In this document: positions 50,617 through 58,411 of the stretch, piece by piece | Numbering within the stretch: position 1 is the stretch's first letter | How the letters are laid out: each line of letters starts with the position of its first letter | NCBI RefSeq assembly: GCF_014649995.1 | Contig: NZ_BMUC01000003.1 | Span: forward strand, 62,001-126,000 | Origin: Streptomyces griseoflavus | GTDB taxonomy: Bacteria; Actinomycetota; Actinomycetes; Streptomycetales; Streptomycetaceae | DNA: 64,000 bases | Direction: 5' to 3' | Translations under genes and position numbers: made by a program | The notes under the pieces: model-generated | What the model was told of the DNA's origin: nothing | Database searches by the model: none | Seen by the model: only the letters and a program-made list of their open reading frames with translations

Positions 50617-50944
50617 CGTGCCACCCCCGCTCCCCTGCTGGCCGTATGGCACGGACGGGCGGTGGTGGCACGGCTGCTACTGGGAGGATCACCCATCGGG
50701 AGACCGTCGCTCCTTCTCGGACGCGTGGGAGGAATGGTGTGGAAGCAGGATGGCCTGTTTCCACACCAACTGTAAAGGAGCCGCAAAGTCACTGATTCGG
50801 GCGCCACGCCCGCGCGGCACCGGGGCCACCGCCGTCGGGACGGCCACTCCTGGGGCGGTCATCGGGGAGACAGGCCCCGGTGACGGGCTCCCGCGGGGGC
50901 CGGTGGGCCGGGCGGTCCCCCGGCGTGGCCCGGCCGGGGACGCC
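50617..50944. other. Intergenic region, 328 bases, with hairpin
   Basis: Separates the CNNM block from the nitroreductase gene, both leftward. It contains the nested hairpin at 50735-50768 and, on the minus strand, a possible -35 TTTACA beginning near 50775. No gene seen. Confidence 0.4.
50735..50768 (-). promoter_or_regulatory. Nested inverted repeat upstream of the CNNM block
   Basis: Arms TGGTGTGGAA and TTCCACACCA (10 bases) enclose CAGG-ATGG-CCTG, a second stem. It lies about 120 bases before the first CNNM start and just after a TTTACA -35-like hexamer on the minus strand, so it could be an operator or a leader hairpin. No known metal riboswitch was recognised. Confidence 0.4.
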
Positions 50945-51940
50945 TCAGGTGATCTGCAGCACGTCCTTCACGGGGCGGCGCGGGGTCGCCGGGCCCCGGG
51001 GGCCGTAGCCGAGGCGCAGCACCATGTGCACCTGCCCGGTGCCCGACGCCGGGTCGCGGACCAGCGGGCGCAGCGCCCGGTCCTCCAGGGCGTGCGAGGT
51101 GAGGGACGTCGCCAGGTCGGCCAGGGTGGCCTCCAGCAGGACGCGTTCCAGTGCCTGTCCGGCCCGCAGCCAGTCGGCGGGGCCCTCGCCGCGCGTGCTG
51201 AGCAGGGCCAGCCGCGGGGTGTTCTCGAACGTGGTGGTGCCGCGGTCGGCGACCGTGCGGCGGCCCGCGAAGTCACGGACGGGGGCCCGGCCGTCCTGCT
51301 TGCGCGGCCCGAAAGCGTACTCGGGGACGCCGTCGACGGCGGTGTCCGCCTCCGCGCCCAGCCGGGTCCAGCGCAGCACGTCCTCGTTGGCGCCGGGGTC
51401 GGCGAGGTCCCGGCTCTCCGCGTCGTGGACCAGGTCGAGCACCGTCTCGGCGTGCCAGGCACCGGGGAAGAGCAGCGTGGCCCCCTCCAGGGCCGCGGCG
51501 TTCTCCAGGGCCGCCCGTACCTCGTCCGGGAGGTCGCTGTCGGCGAAGGGGTGACGGCTGGTGTGCCGCTGCCGGATCGCCGGGTACAGCCGGCTCAGCT
51601 CCGCGTCCGCGGGGCGGTGCGGGAGCGGGGCGGACAGCCGGACGGCGGCGAGCAGCAGGGGGTCCGCGGGGTCGGGCAGCAGGTCGGTGTCCGCGACGAG
51701 GTCCGCGTGAGCGGTGGCGACCCGCAGGTTGAACAGGGCGGCGCCGCAGCCGATGTGCAGCGCCCGGCCGTCGGGGTCGGAGTGGGGCATGGCCCGTTCG
51801 GGATCGGCGCGCAGCAGCAGGAGGTGGTCCGCGGCGCGGTAGTGGAAGCGCCACGGCTGGGCGTTGTGCATGGACGGTGCCGCGGTCGCCGCGGCGACCA
51901 GCGTGGTGACCGTCCTGTCGTCGAGCGGTCGCGAAGCCAT
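50945..51940 (-). CDS. Acg-like nitroreductase-fold protein
   Basis: 331 residues; GAGGAGG precedes the ATG at 51940. The start DDRTVTTLVAAATAAPSMHNAQPWRFHY is the FMN-contact motif of Acg-type nitroreductases, and RQRHTSRHPFADSDLPDE and the C-terminal LVRDPASGTGQVHMVLRLGYG also match. Mycobacterial Acg proteins bind FMN tightly but are poor reductases, and are DosR-regulated dormancy proteins. Two neighbours (a PPOX-fold protein and UspA) fit the same theme. A perfect 16-base palindrome sits 20 bases upstream of the start. Confidence 0.82.
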   Translation of the reverse strand: MASRPLDDRTVTTLVAAATAAPSMHNAQPWRFHYRAADHLLLLRADPERAMPHSDPDGRALHIGCGAALFNLRVATAHADLVADTDLLPDPADPLLLAAVRLSAPLPHRPADAELSRLYPAIRQRHTSRHPFADSDLPDEVRAALENAAALEGATLLFPGAWHAETVLDLVHDAESRDLADPGANEDVLRWTRLGAEADTAVDGVPEYAFGPRKQDGRAPVRDFAGRRTVADRGTTTFENTPRLALLSTRGEGPADWLRAGQALERVLLEATLADLATSLTSHALEDRALRPLVRDPASGTGQVHMVLRLGYGPRGPATPRRPVKDVLQIT

Positions 51941-51960
51941 GCTGTCCTCCTCACACCACG

Positions 51961-51976
51961 GTACCGGCGCCGGTAC
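51961..51976 (-). promoter_or_regulatory. Perfect 16-base palindrome upstream of the nitroreductase gene
   Basis: GTACCGGCGCCGGTAC, directly in front of the nitroreductase gene and between it and the PPOX gene. It could be an operator for an unidentified regulator. No DosR-type GGGAC-like box was convincing nearby. Confidence 0.4.
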
Positions 51977-52049
51977 TCCGCCGGGTTCCCCCGTCCGTCT
52001 GCCGGAACCCGGGACGTCCGGGACCGGTGTACGGCCCGCCGGGCCGCTG

Positions 52050-52499
52050 TCAGCCCTCCACCGTCGCCAGGTCCACGCCGTACAGGGAGCGTCCGCCGAC
52101 GAGTTCGCGGCCGGTGACGATGTCGGGCTCGATCCGGACGAAGACCTCGTGCCGTGCGGGCACCCAGGCAACCGGCCCGTCGCGGAACAGCCGCTCGCGT
52201 TCGCCGGGGTCGGTGACCACGGCGGCGGAGCCGGTGACGACCACGCTCCAGCCGGCCTGCCGGGCCGCGTCGACGTCGTCGGCCTCGAAGGCGACCACCG
52301 CGCGGTCGACCGCACGGGCCAGCGCGGAGCCCGCGGCGGTGCGCAGCAGCACGGCACCGTCGTGGTCGAGGACGAAGGTGACCGGCAGCACGGCCGGCAT
52401 GGCCCGGCGCGTGTAGACGATGCGGCCGACGGGCACGGTGGCCATCAGCCGCAGGGCCTCCGTGCGCCCGAGTTCGCGGAAACCGTCTTGGGGGTACAT
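52050..52499 (-). CDS. Pyridoxamine 5'-phosphate oxidase-like flavoprotein
   Basis: 149 residues from the ATG at 52499. A split-barrel fold with ELGRTEALRLMATVPVGRIVYTRRAMPAVLPVTFVLDHDGAVLLRTAAG, the N-terminal beta-strands of PPOX proteins (Rv1155/DUF1094-like). It ends RSLYGVDLATVEG. Members bind FMN or F420; the cofactor cannot be read here. No strong Shine-Dalgarno is visible. It lies between the nitroreductase and the UspA gene, all leftward. Confidence 0.8.
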   Translation of the reverse strand: MYPQDGFRELGRTEALRLMATVPVGRIVYTRRAMPAVLPVTFVLDHDGAVLLRTAAGSALARAVDRAVVAFEADDVDAARQAGWSVVVTGSAAVVTDPGERERLFRDGPVAWVPARHEVFVRIEPDIVTGRELVGGRSLYGVDLATVEG

Positions 52500-52705
52500 C
52501 GCCAGTCCGTCCGTTCGTCTCCGTGCAGCGGTGCTGCGTGCCTCGGTCCTGCGGCGGGCCGGCCCCGGATGCGAGGACCGGCGGTCCCGCTCCCGGCGGC
52601 GAACGGCCCCGGGACCGCGTCCGCCGGGCGGCTCGAGGGCCGGCGAAGGGGTGGTCGCGTCCGGTTCGCGGCGGACTCCGGCGTGCTCACCGCGCCGCGT
52701 GCCGT

Positions 52706-53587
52706 TCACAGGTGCGGTACGACGGCCACCGGGCAGCCTGCCTGCTGGAGCAGGGCGTGGGTGACCGGGCCGGTACGCGGTGTCCTCGGCCGGCCGGCTT
52801 GCCGGTGGCCGACGACCAGCAGCTCCGCGGTGGACGCCGCCCGCAGCAGGGCGTCCGCCGGCTTGCCCCGCACCACCGTCTCCAGGACGTCGACGTCGGG
52901 GTACTTGTCGCGCCAGACGCGGAGCACCGCGGAGACAAAGCCCAGCCACTCCTCCGCCCGCTGGGGGTCGCCGGCCAGGCCGACCTCGCCGGGGCCCAGG
53001 GTGAGCGGGTCGGGGGCGCGCCAGGCGTGCAGCACCCGCAGCCGCGCCCGGCGCGAACGGGCCGACTCGAAGGCGAACCCGATCACCTCGTCGCTCGGTT
53101 CGGTGACGTCGAGGCCGAGGAGGACGTCGCGCCGTCCGGCGCCGGTCTCCCCGTCGGGGCCCGGCGGTGTCCCGGTGTCCGCCCGTACGAGAACGACGGG
53201 ATGCGTGGCCTTGGCCACCACACCGAGGGCGACCGAGCCCATGAGGAATCCGGTGATCCGGCCCAGCCCGCGGGAGCCGAGCACCAGCGGGTCGGCGTCC
53301 CCGGCCGCCTTCACCAGGGCGTCGACGGCCGGTCCCTCGACCTGGCCGTCGCGCAGGCGCACTCCGGGGCTCGCGGCGAGGGCGTGCTCCTCGGCCTGCC
53401 GCAGCACCCGCTGGGCCAGGGTCCGGCGGGCCGCGCCCGCGATCAGTGCCTCACCGCGCGGGGTTCCCTCGCGCACGTGGAGCAGGTGGAGGGACCGGCC
53501 ACGACGGGTGGCCTCGCGCGCCGCCCACGCGGTGGCGGCCAGGCTCTCGGACGAACCATCGACTCCGACGACAACGGGCGGCAGCAT
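52706..53587 (-). CDS. Universal stress protein, two UspA domains (second copy)
   Basis: 293 residues from ATG 53587, with GGAGG 8 bases upstream; a GTG 9 bases before it is less likely. Domain 1 has VVVGVDGSSESL and the ATP loop GSRGLGRITGFLMGSVA. Domain 2 ends VVGHRQAGRPRTPRTGPVTHALLQQAGCPVAVVP with a degenerate loop. It heads the Acg/PPOX/UspA trio. The trio resembles DosR/DevR-type regulons in mycobacteria and the related OsdR regulon in Streptomyces, but no matching operator was found. Confidence 0.86.
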   Translation of the reverse strand: MLPPVVVGVDGSSESLAATAWAAREATRRGRSLHLLHVREGTPRGEALIAGAARRTLAQRVLRQAEEHALAASPGVRLRDGQVEGPAVDALVKAAGDADPLVLGSRGLGRITGFLMGSVALGVVAKATHPVVLVRADTGTPPGPDGETGAGRRDVLLGLDVTEPSDEVIGFAFESARSRRARLRVLHAWRAPDPLTLGPGEVGLAGDPQRAEEWLGFVSAVLRVWRDKYPDVDVLETVVRGKPADALLRAASTAELLVVGHRQAGRPRTPRTGPVTHALLQQAGCPVAVVPHL

Positions 53588-53816
53588 GACACGCACCTCC
53601 GGGACGAGATCTTCTTCCCCGCTTCCAGCATCTCCGCGGCGGCGTCGCCGGCCCAGGGCCCACAGGGTCGTCGCCTGGGGCCGTCAGACCCCATTCGGGC
53701 GGCCCTCCGGCGGTACGGACGGCCCTGAGGCGTACGCGTGTGCGAGCCCAACCCGCGCTCCGCGGGGGTGACTTGAGGCGGCGTACGGGGACAGGGTGCG
53801 GCCGGACCGCCTATGC

Positions 53817-53834
53817 TTCTACGCGTTTGTAGAA
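53817..53834 (+). promoter_or_regulatory. BlaI-type palindrome before the Spo0M-like gene
   Basis: TTCTAC-GCGTTT-GTAGAA, 76 bases before the ATG. It resembles two further sites at 54890 and 56913 with the same TCTAC/GTAGA half-sites. The innermost pair differs (G/T mismatch), so this may be the weakest of the three. Confidence 0.5.
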
Positions 53835-53909
53835 CGAATGCCGCACGCCTCCCGGGCGGGCGGCACCGTCCTCATGGAACACACGTACGTTTAAGGAGCG
53901 GACGCCCTC

Positions 53910-54863
53910 ATGGTGTTCAAACGACTGCTCGGCTCACTCGGCGTGGGCGGCCCCACCGTCGACACGGTCCTCACCCCGGGCCCCGTCCGGCCCGGCGGGG
54001 AACTGACCGGCCGGGTCCACCTCAAGGGCGGCGGCGCCGCCTTCGACATCGAGCACATCACGCTGGAACTGGTGGCACGGGTGGAGGCCGAGCACGAGGA
54101 GGGCGAGAGCGAGGGCGTCGTCGCCTTCGGCCGTTTCACCGTCGGTGGTGGTTTCCGGCTCGGCGAGGACGAGGAACGCGACGTGCCGTTCGGCGTGACG
54201 CTGCCGTGGGAGACACCGATCACCGAGCTGTACGGGCAGCCGCTCGGCATCGTGCTCGGCGTACGCACCGAACTGTCGGTGGCGGGCGCCCGGGACAAGG
54301 GCGACCTCGACCCGCTGACCGTCGGCGCGCTGCCCGTGCAGGAGGAGATCCTGGACGCGTTCGGCCGGCTGGGCTTCGGCTTCCGGTCGGCGGACCTGGA
54401 GTACGGGCACATCGGCGGGACGGGGCAGCAGCTGCCCTTCTACCAGGAGATCGAGATCACCCCGTCGCCCGAGTACGCGCACCGGCTGAACGAGATCGAG
54501 GTGACGTTCCTCGCGCACCCCGGCGGCATGGAGGTCGTCCTGGAGGCCGACAAGCGCGGCGGCCTGTTCTCCGGCGGCCACGACGCGCTCACCCGGTTCA
54601 CCGTCGGCCACCACGACTCCCGCAACTGGAACAGCGAGGTCGACGGCTGGGTGCGCCGGCTGGTCGAGCGGGGCGGGTACGGCGAGCACGCCGGACACCA
54701 CGGCGACCACGGCCACGGCGACCACCACCGTTCCGGTCCCGGCATGGGGACGGTCGTCGCGGCGGGCGCCGCCGGACTGGCCGTCGGTGTCGTCGGCGGC
54801 ATGGTCGCGGCCGAGGTCGTCGACGAGGTCGGGGACTTCTTCGAGGGCGACGAGGAGGACTGA
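53910..54863 (+). CDS. Spo0M-like sporulation-control protein
   Basis: 317 residues. AAGGAG is 13 bases before the ATG. An arrestin-like beta-sandwich pair (about 1-250) begins MVFKRLLGSLGVGGPTVDTVL and shows LTGRVHLKGGGAAFDIEHITLELVA, the Spo0M signature. The C terminus is new: a His-rich stretch (HAGHHGDHGHGDHH) then a Gly/Ala hydrophobic segment (AAGAAGLAVGVVGGMVAAEVV) and an acidic tail. Spo0M affects sporulation and cell division in Bacillus. Here a palindrome upstream suggests control by the BlaI-like repressor. The His run could bind metals. Confidence 0.85.
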   Translation: MVFKRLLGSLGVGGPTVDTVLTPGPVRPGGELTGRVHLKGGGAAFDIEHITLELVARVEAEHEEGESEGVVAFGRFTVGGGFRLGEDEERDVPFGVTLPWETPITELYGQPLGIVLGVRTELSVAGARDKGDLDPLTVGALPVQEEILDAFGRLGFGFRSADLEYGHIGGTGQQLPFYQEIEITPSPEYAHRLNEIEVTFLAHPGGMEVVLEADKRGGLFSGGHDALTRFTVGHHDSRNWNSEVDGWVRRLVERGGYGEHAGHHGDHGHGDHHRSGPGMGTVVAAGAAGLAVGVVGGMVAAEVVDEVGDFFEGDEED

Positions 54864-54889
54864 CGGCGGCGGCCGGAGGTCCCCGGGGC

Positions 54890-54919
54890 GCTTACTTCTA
54901 CACTAATGTAGAAGTAAGC
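54890..54919 (+). promoter_or_regulatory. BlaI-type palindrome before the TerB-like gene
   Basis: Perfect 13-base arms: GCTTACTTCTACA-CTAA-TGTAGAAGTAAGC. The core TCTACA-N4-TGTAGA equals that at 56913-56932. It lies 51 bases before the TerB start and just past the end of the Spo0M gene. As an inverted repeat it could double as a terminator, but the AT-rich arms suggest an operator. Confidence 0.7.
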
Positions 54920-54969
54920 CGTGCCCGGAGCCGCATGCTCCGGGCACCCCCGACACGTACGGAGTCCTC

Positions 54970-55425
54970 ATGGCCCTGTGGGACCGCCTCAAGGATTCTG
55001 CGTCCCAGATGCAGACCCAGCTGACGGCTAGGAAGAACGACCTCAAGAGCGGCGCCTTCCGCGACGCGAGCATGGCGATGTGCGCCCTGGTGGCGGCCGC
55101 CGACGGCACGGTGGACCCGTCCGAGCGGCAGCGCGTGGCCCAGCTCATCGCCACCAACGAGGTGCTGCAGAACTTCCCCGCCGACGACCTGCGCCGCCGC
55201 TTCGAGGACAACCTCGGCAAGCTCACCGCCGACTTCGCCTTCGGCAAGGTGAGTGTCCTGCAGGAGATCGCCAAGGCGAAGAAGAAGCCCGCCGAGGCGC
55301 GGGCCGTCATCCAGATCGGCATCGTCATCGGCGGCGCCGACGGCGACTTCGACCAGGACGAGCGGGCCGTGGTCCGCGAGGCGTGCTACGCCCTCGACCT
55401 GCCGCCGCACGAGTTCGACCTCTGA
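54970..55425 (+). CDS. TerB-family protein
   Basis: 151 residues. GGAG is 6 bases before the ATG. An all-helical TerB fold: DASMAMCALVAAADGTVDPSERQRVAQLI with the first metal-binding acidic motif (AADGTVDPSE), and GGADGDFDQDERAVVREACYAL with the second (GADGDFDQDE). TerB proteins bind Ca2+ or other metals at such acidic loops and serve in tellurite or membrane-stress responses. A BlaI-type palindrome precedes it. It ends 64 bases before the end of the convergent M56 gene. Confidence 0.86.
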   Translation: MALWDRLKDSASQMQTQLTARKNDLKSGAFRDASMAMCALVAAADGTVDPSERQRVAQLIATNEVLQNFPADDLRRRFEDNLGKLTADFAFGKVSVLQEIAKAKKKPAEARAVIQIGIVIGGADGDFDQDERAVVREACYALDLPPHEFDL

Positions 55426-55489
55426 GCGGAGCGGACCACGCGGCGGGCCGGCCCCGGCCCGCCGCGCCCGCACGCCCCCGCCGTCCGGG

Positions 55490-56422
55490 TCACAGGGGCG
55501 TGGCCGCGTACAGGATGAGCGCCATCGTCACGGCGGAGTTCGCCGACGACATCGCGGACATGACGGCTCCCGCGGCGGCGCCCCACGCCGCCAGCCCCAC
55601 CACGGTGAACAGCGACGGCCAGCGCCGCACGGCCGGGGCGGGCCCGAGCAGGGCCGCCACCCGGCGCGGAACCGGGCCGGCCGCGGCCAGGCCCGCCAGG
55701 GTGGACACCGGAGTGCCCCGCGACACCAGGGCCGCCCTGCCGATCGCCTGCGCGACGGCCCGGCGGCTGCCGACCCGCTGCGCGGCGTCCTCGTCCGCCC
55801 ACCGTTCGGCCGTGTAGGCCACCGCGGTCCGCAGCGGCCGCAGGAACGGATTGGCCCGCGCGGCCAGCTGGACCGCGAGGAGGTAACGGTGGTGCCGGCC
55901 CGCGAGATGGGCCCGCTCGTGCGCGAACAGCGCCCGGCGTTCGGCCGGCCGGAGCCGCTCCAGCAGCCCGGTGGTCACCACCACCCGGTCCCGTCGCCCG
56001 CCCGGCAGCGCGTACGCGTAGGGCACCCCGTCGGGGAGGACCGCCACCTCCGTCCCGCGCAGCCCGGCCAGCGCCCGGTGGGCACGGCGGCGCACCCGGC
56101 CGTGCCGCCACAGCGTCCGGCCGCACGCCACCACCACCGCGCACAGGGCGGGGATCGCGGCCTTGCCGACGATCTCGTCGTACGGGACGGCGGCACGCAC
56201 CTCGGGGTCGGACCAGCCGTCGGGCAGGGGGTTGCCGGGCAGCTGGGCGGTGCCGACCACCATCACCAGCGCCAGGCACACGGTGCTGCACACCGCCATC
56301 ACCGCGGCCACCCCGGTCAGCAGCCGGGTCGCGGTGCGCGGGTGCAGATGGTGCTCGGCGAGGCGCGCGATCGGCCATGCGGTCAGGGGCAGCACCAGCG
56401 GCAGAAAGACGAAGACCCCCAT
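55490..56422 (-). CDS. M56-family membrane metallopeptidase (BlaR1-like)
   Basis: 310 residues. Hydrophobic helices (about 1-20, 30-55, 85-105) precede a cytoplasmic zinc peptidase domain with HERAH (AHERAHLAGRHH) and a downstream ERWADEDAA that supplies the third ligand; another hydrophobic stretch lies near the C terminus (about 275-305). It lacks the penicillin-binding sensor of true BlaR1. M56 proteins cleave a BlaI-type repressor when triggered. It begins 6 bases after the stop of the repressor gene, forming a BlaI-M56 operon. The signal it senses is unknown. Confidence 0.86.
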   Translation of the reverse strand: MGVFVFLPLVLPLTAWPIARLAEHHLHPRTATRLLTGVAAVMAVCSTVCLALVMVVGTAQLPGNPLPDGWSDPEVRAAVPYDEIVGKAAIPALCAVVVACGRTLWRHGRVRRRAHRALAGLRGTEVAVLPDGVPYAYALPGGRRDRVVVTTGLLERLRPAERRALFAHERAHLAGRHHRYLLAVQLAARANPFLRPLRTAVAYTAERWADEDAAQRVGSRRAVAQAIGRAALVSRGTPVSTLAGLAAAGPVPRRVAALLGPAPAVRRWPSLFTVVGLAAWGAAAGAVMSAMSSANSAVTMALILYAATPL

Positions 56423-56428
56423 GACGGC

Positions 56429-56818
56429 TCAGTCTTCCCCGCCGCTCTCCGGCCGTTCCAGCAGTTCCCGCAGCAGGCGCTCGTCGGCCGGACCGAGGCC
56501 GGTGACGAAACTGGCCAGTACCGCCTGCCGGTCGCTCTCGGCGTCCAGCATCTTGCGCATCCGGTGGGCGGCCAGGCCCGCCTGGTCCGACGCGGGTGTC
56601 CACGCGAAGGACCGGCCCGCGCGCCGGCGGGTGACCGCGCCCTTGGCCAGCAGCCGGGTCAGGATGGTGACGACGGTCGTGTAGGCGAGGTCCGTGCCGA
56701 GGCGTTCCTGCACCCAGCCGGCCGTCGCCGGGCCGTCCGCCTCCCGCAGCGCCGACAGGACCATCGCCTCCAGCTCGCCCTGCCCCCGCCGCCGGGAACG
56801 CTGCCGCTCCTCCGCCAC
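56429..56818 (-). CDS. BlaI/MecI/CopY-family transcriptional repressor
   Basis: 129 residues from the GTG at 56818, behind GGGAG at 7 bases. Winged helix: RRRGQGELEAMVLSALREADGPATAGWVQERLG, AYTTVVTILTRLLAKGAVTRRRAGRSFAW, then a C-terminal dimerisation helix pair where M56 cleavage would occur. It should bind as a dimer to TACA/TGTA-type palindromes; three related sites occur here. A perfect one lies upstream (56913-56932) between this gene and the TatA-like gene, giving autoregulation and divergent control. Confidence 0.9.
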   Translation of the reverse strand: MAEERQRSRRRGQGELEAMVLSALREADGPATAGWVQERLGTDLAYTTVVTILTRLLAKGAVTRRRAGRSFAWTPASDQAGLAAHRMRKMLDAESDRQAVLASFVTGLGPADERLLRELLERPESGGED

Positions 56819-56912
56819 GCCCTGACTCCCTTCCGCCACCGCCGGTTCACCGGGCAGACATCGTATAGACGCCCTCCCGGTCTCCCCGCGCGGTCCACAG
56901 GGGCCCACTCCT

Positions 56913-56932
56913 AATCTACAGTGATGTAGATT
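56913..56932. promoter_or_regulatory. BlaI-type operator between repressor and TatA-like gene
   Basis: Perfect 8-base arms AATCTACA-GTGA-TGTAGATT. It lies 94 bases before the repressor start and 34 bases before the TatA start, so one site could control both directions. Known mycobacterial BlaI sites have a similar TACA/TGTA core with a 2-base spacer; the 4-base spacer here is different. Confidence 0.75.
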
Positions 56933-56965
56933 CACGCCCCCGCCCCGGAGAAGGAGCAGGACACC

Positions 56966-57163
56966 ATGTTCGGACTGAGCGAGCTGGCCGTCATCCTCGT
57001 CGTCGTCATCGCGGTCCTCGCGGTCAAGAAGGGTCCGGACCTCATCCGCTCGGCGGGCAAGTCGACGCGCATCCTCAAGGCGGAGAGCCGCGCGCTGCGG
57101 ACGCCCGCACCCGGGGAGGCCGAGCGCCCCGGCGGCACACCCCCGCGGGACGGCAGGCCGTGA
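56966..57163 (+). CDS. TatA/TatE-like twin-arginine translocase subunit
   Basis: 65 residues; AAGGAG lies 8 bases before the ATG. One membrane helix near the N terminus (LAVILVVVIAVLAV) opens with FGLSEL, followed by an amphipathic helix (KKGPDLIRSAGKSTRILKAESRAL) and a Pro-rich tail. This is the TatA/E layout, though the usual FG hinge after the helix reads KKGPD. It stands alone, not beside tatC, so it is probably an accessory paralogue. The BlaI-type operator before it implies induction by the same signal as the M56 system. Confidence 0.82.
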   Translation: MFGLSELAVILVVVIAVLAVKKGPDLIRSAGKSTRILKAESRALRTPAPGEAERPGGTPPRDGRP

Positions 57164-57370
57164 CCCCACCGCGGTGACGCTCCTTCACGGCGGGGGCTGC
57201 GAGCCGCTCCGACGAGGACATGAGCGGGCCGGGAGGCGGGCAGGAGGTCACCGGCGGCGACTCGAACGGCCCGGGGCGGGCGCCGCCCCGGGTGACCTTC
57301 GGTGCCGCAAGGCCGATACTGCCCTTAGCAGGATCTCCCGCCCGTCGGCCGACCCTCTTAGGAGATACCC

Positions 57371-58363
57371 GTGAAGATGCTCATCAACGTACCGGAGACC
57401 GTGGTGGCGGACGCGCTGCGCGGAATGGCCGCGGCGCATCCCGAGCTGTCGGTGGACGTGGAGAACCGGGTGATCGTCCGCAAGGACGCCCCCGTGGCCG
57501 GGAAGGTGGGCCTGGTGTCCGGCGGAGGATCCGGGCACGAGCCCCTGCACGGCGGGTTCGTGGGTCCCGGGATGCTGTCGGCGGCCTGTCCGGGCGAGGT
57601 GTTCACCTCTCCCGTGCCCGACCAGATGGTGCGGGCCGCCGCGGCCGTGGACAGCGGCGCCGGTGTGCTGTTCATCGTGAAGAACTACACCGGTGACGTC
57701 CTCAACTTCGACATGGCCGCCGAGCTGGCCGAGGACGAGGGCATCCAGGTCGCGAAGGTGCTGGTCAACGACGACGTGGCGGTGACCGACAGCCTGTACA
57801 CGGCCGGGCGCCGGGGCACCGGCGCGACGCTGTTCGTGGAGAAGATCGCGGGCGCGGCGGCCGAGGCGGGCATGCCGCTGGAGCGGGTGGAGGCCGTCGC
57901 CCGGCAGGTGAACGAGAACTCCCGCAGCTTCGGCGTGGCGCTGAGCGCCTGCACCACCCCGTCCAAGGGCACGCCGACCTTCGATCTGCCCGAGGGGGAG
58001 CTGGAGCTGGGCATCGGCATCCACGGCGAGCCGGGCCGGGAGCGGCGGCCGATGATGACGTCCGGTGAGATCGCCGGGGCCGCCGTCGACGCGATCCTCG
58101 CCGACATCACCCCGCGCAACCCGGTGCTGGTCCTGGTCAACGGCATGGGCGCCACCCCGCTGCTGGAGCTGTACGGCTTCAATGCCGAGGTGCAGCGTGT
58201 GCTGGGCGAGCGCGGGGTCCCCGTGGCTCGCGTCCTCGTCGGCAACTACGTCACCTCGCTCGACATGGCGGGCGCCTCGGTCAGCCTGTGCCAGATCGAC
58301 GAGGAGCTGCTGCGGCTGTGGGACGCCCCCGTGCGCACTCCGGGGCTGCGCTGGGGCATGTGA
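57371..58363 (+). CDS. dhaK: Dihydroxyacetone kinase subunit K
   Basis: 330 residues from a GTG behind AGGAG. The substrate-binding motif GLVSGGGSGHEPLHGGFVG and the covalent-binding histidine in GIHGEPG (which forms the hemiaminal with dihydroxyacetone) are present. It takes a phosphate from DhaL-ADP. The dhaK-dhaL-dhaM order and short spacings make it a PTS-dependent operon rather than the ATP-dependent fused kinase. Confidence 0.95.
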   Translation: MKMLINVPETVVADALRGMAAAHPELSVDVENRVIVRKDAPVAGKVGLVSGGGSGHEPLHGGFVGPGMLSAACPGEVFTSPVPDQMVRAAAAVDSGAGVLFIVKNYTGDVLNFDMAAELAEDEGIQVAKVLVNDDVAVTDSLYTAGRRGTGATLFVEKIAGAAAEAGMPLERVEAVARQVNENSRSFGVALSACTTPSKGTPTFDLPEGELELGIGIHGEPGRERRPMMTSGEIAGAAVDAILADITPRNPVLVLVNGMGATPLLELYGFNAEVQRVLGERGVPVARVLVGNYVTSLDMAGASVSLCQIDEELLRLWDAPVRTPGLRWGM

Positions 58364-58411
58364 GAGACGCCGGGTGACGGTTCAGGAGTACCTACCACGC
58401 GAGGAGTTCCC

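Noticed and set aside
53588-53700. DosR/OsdR box upstream of the second UspA gene
   Set aside because: GACCCTGTGGGCCC-like sequence gives only a partial palindrome in GC-rich DNA and is not distinguishable from background by eye.
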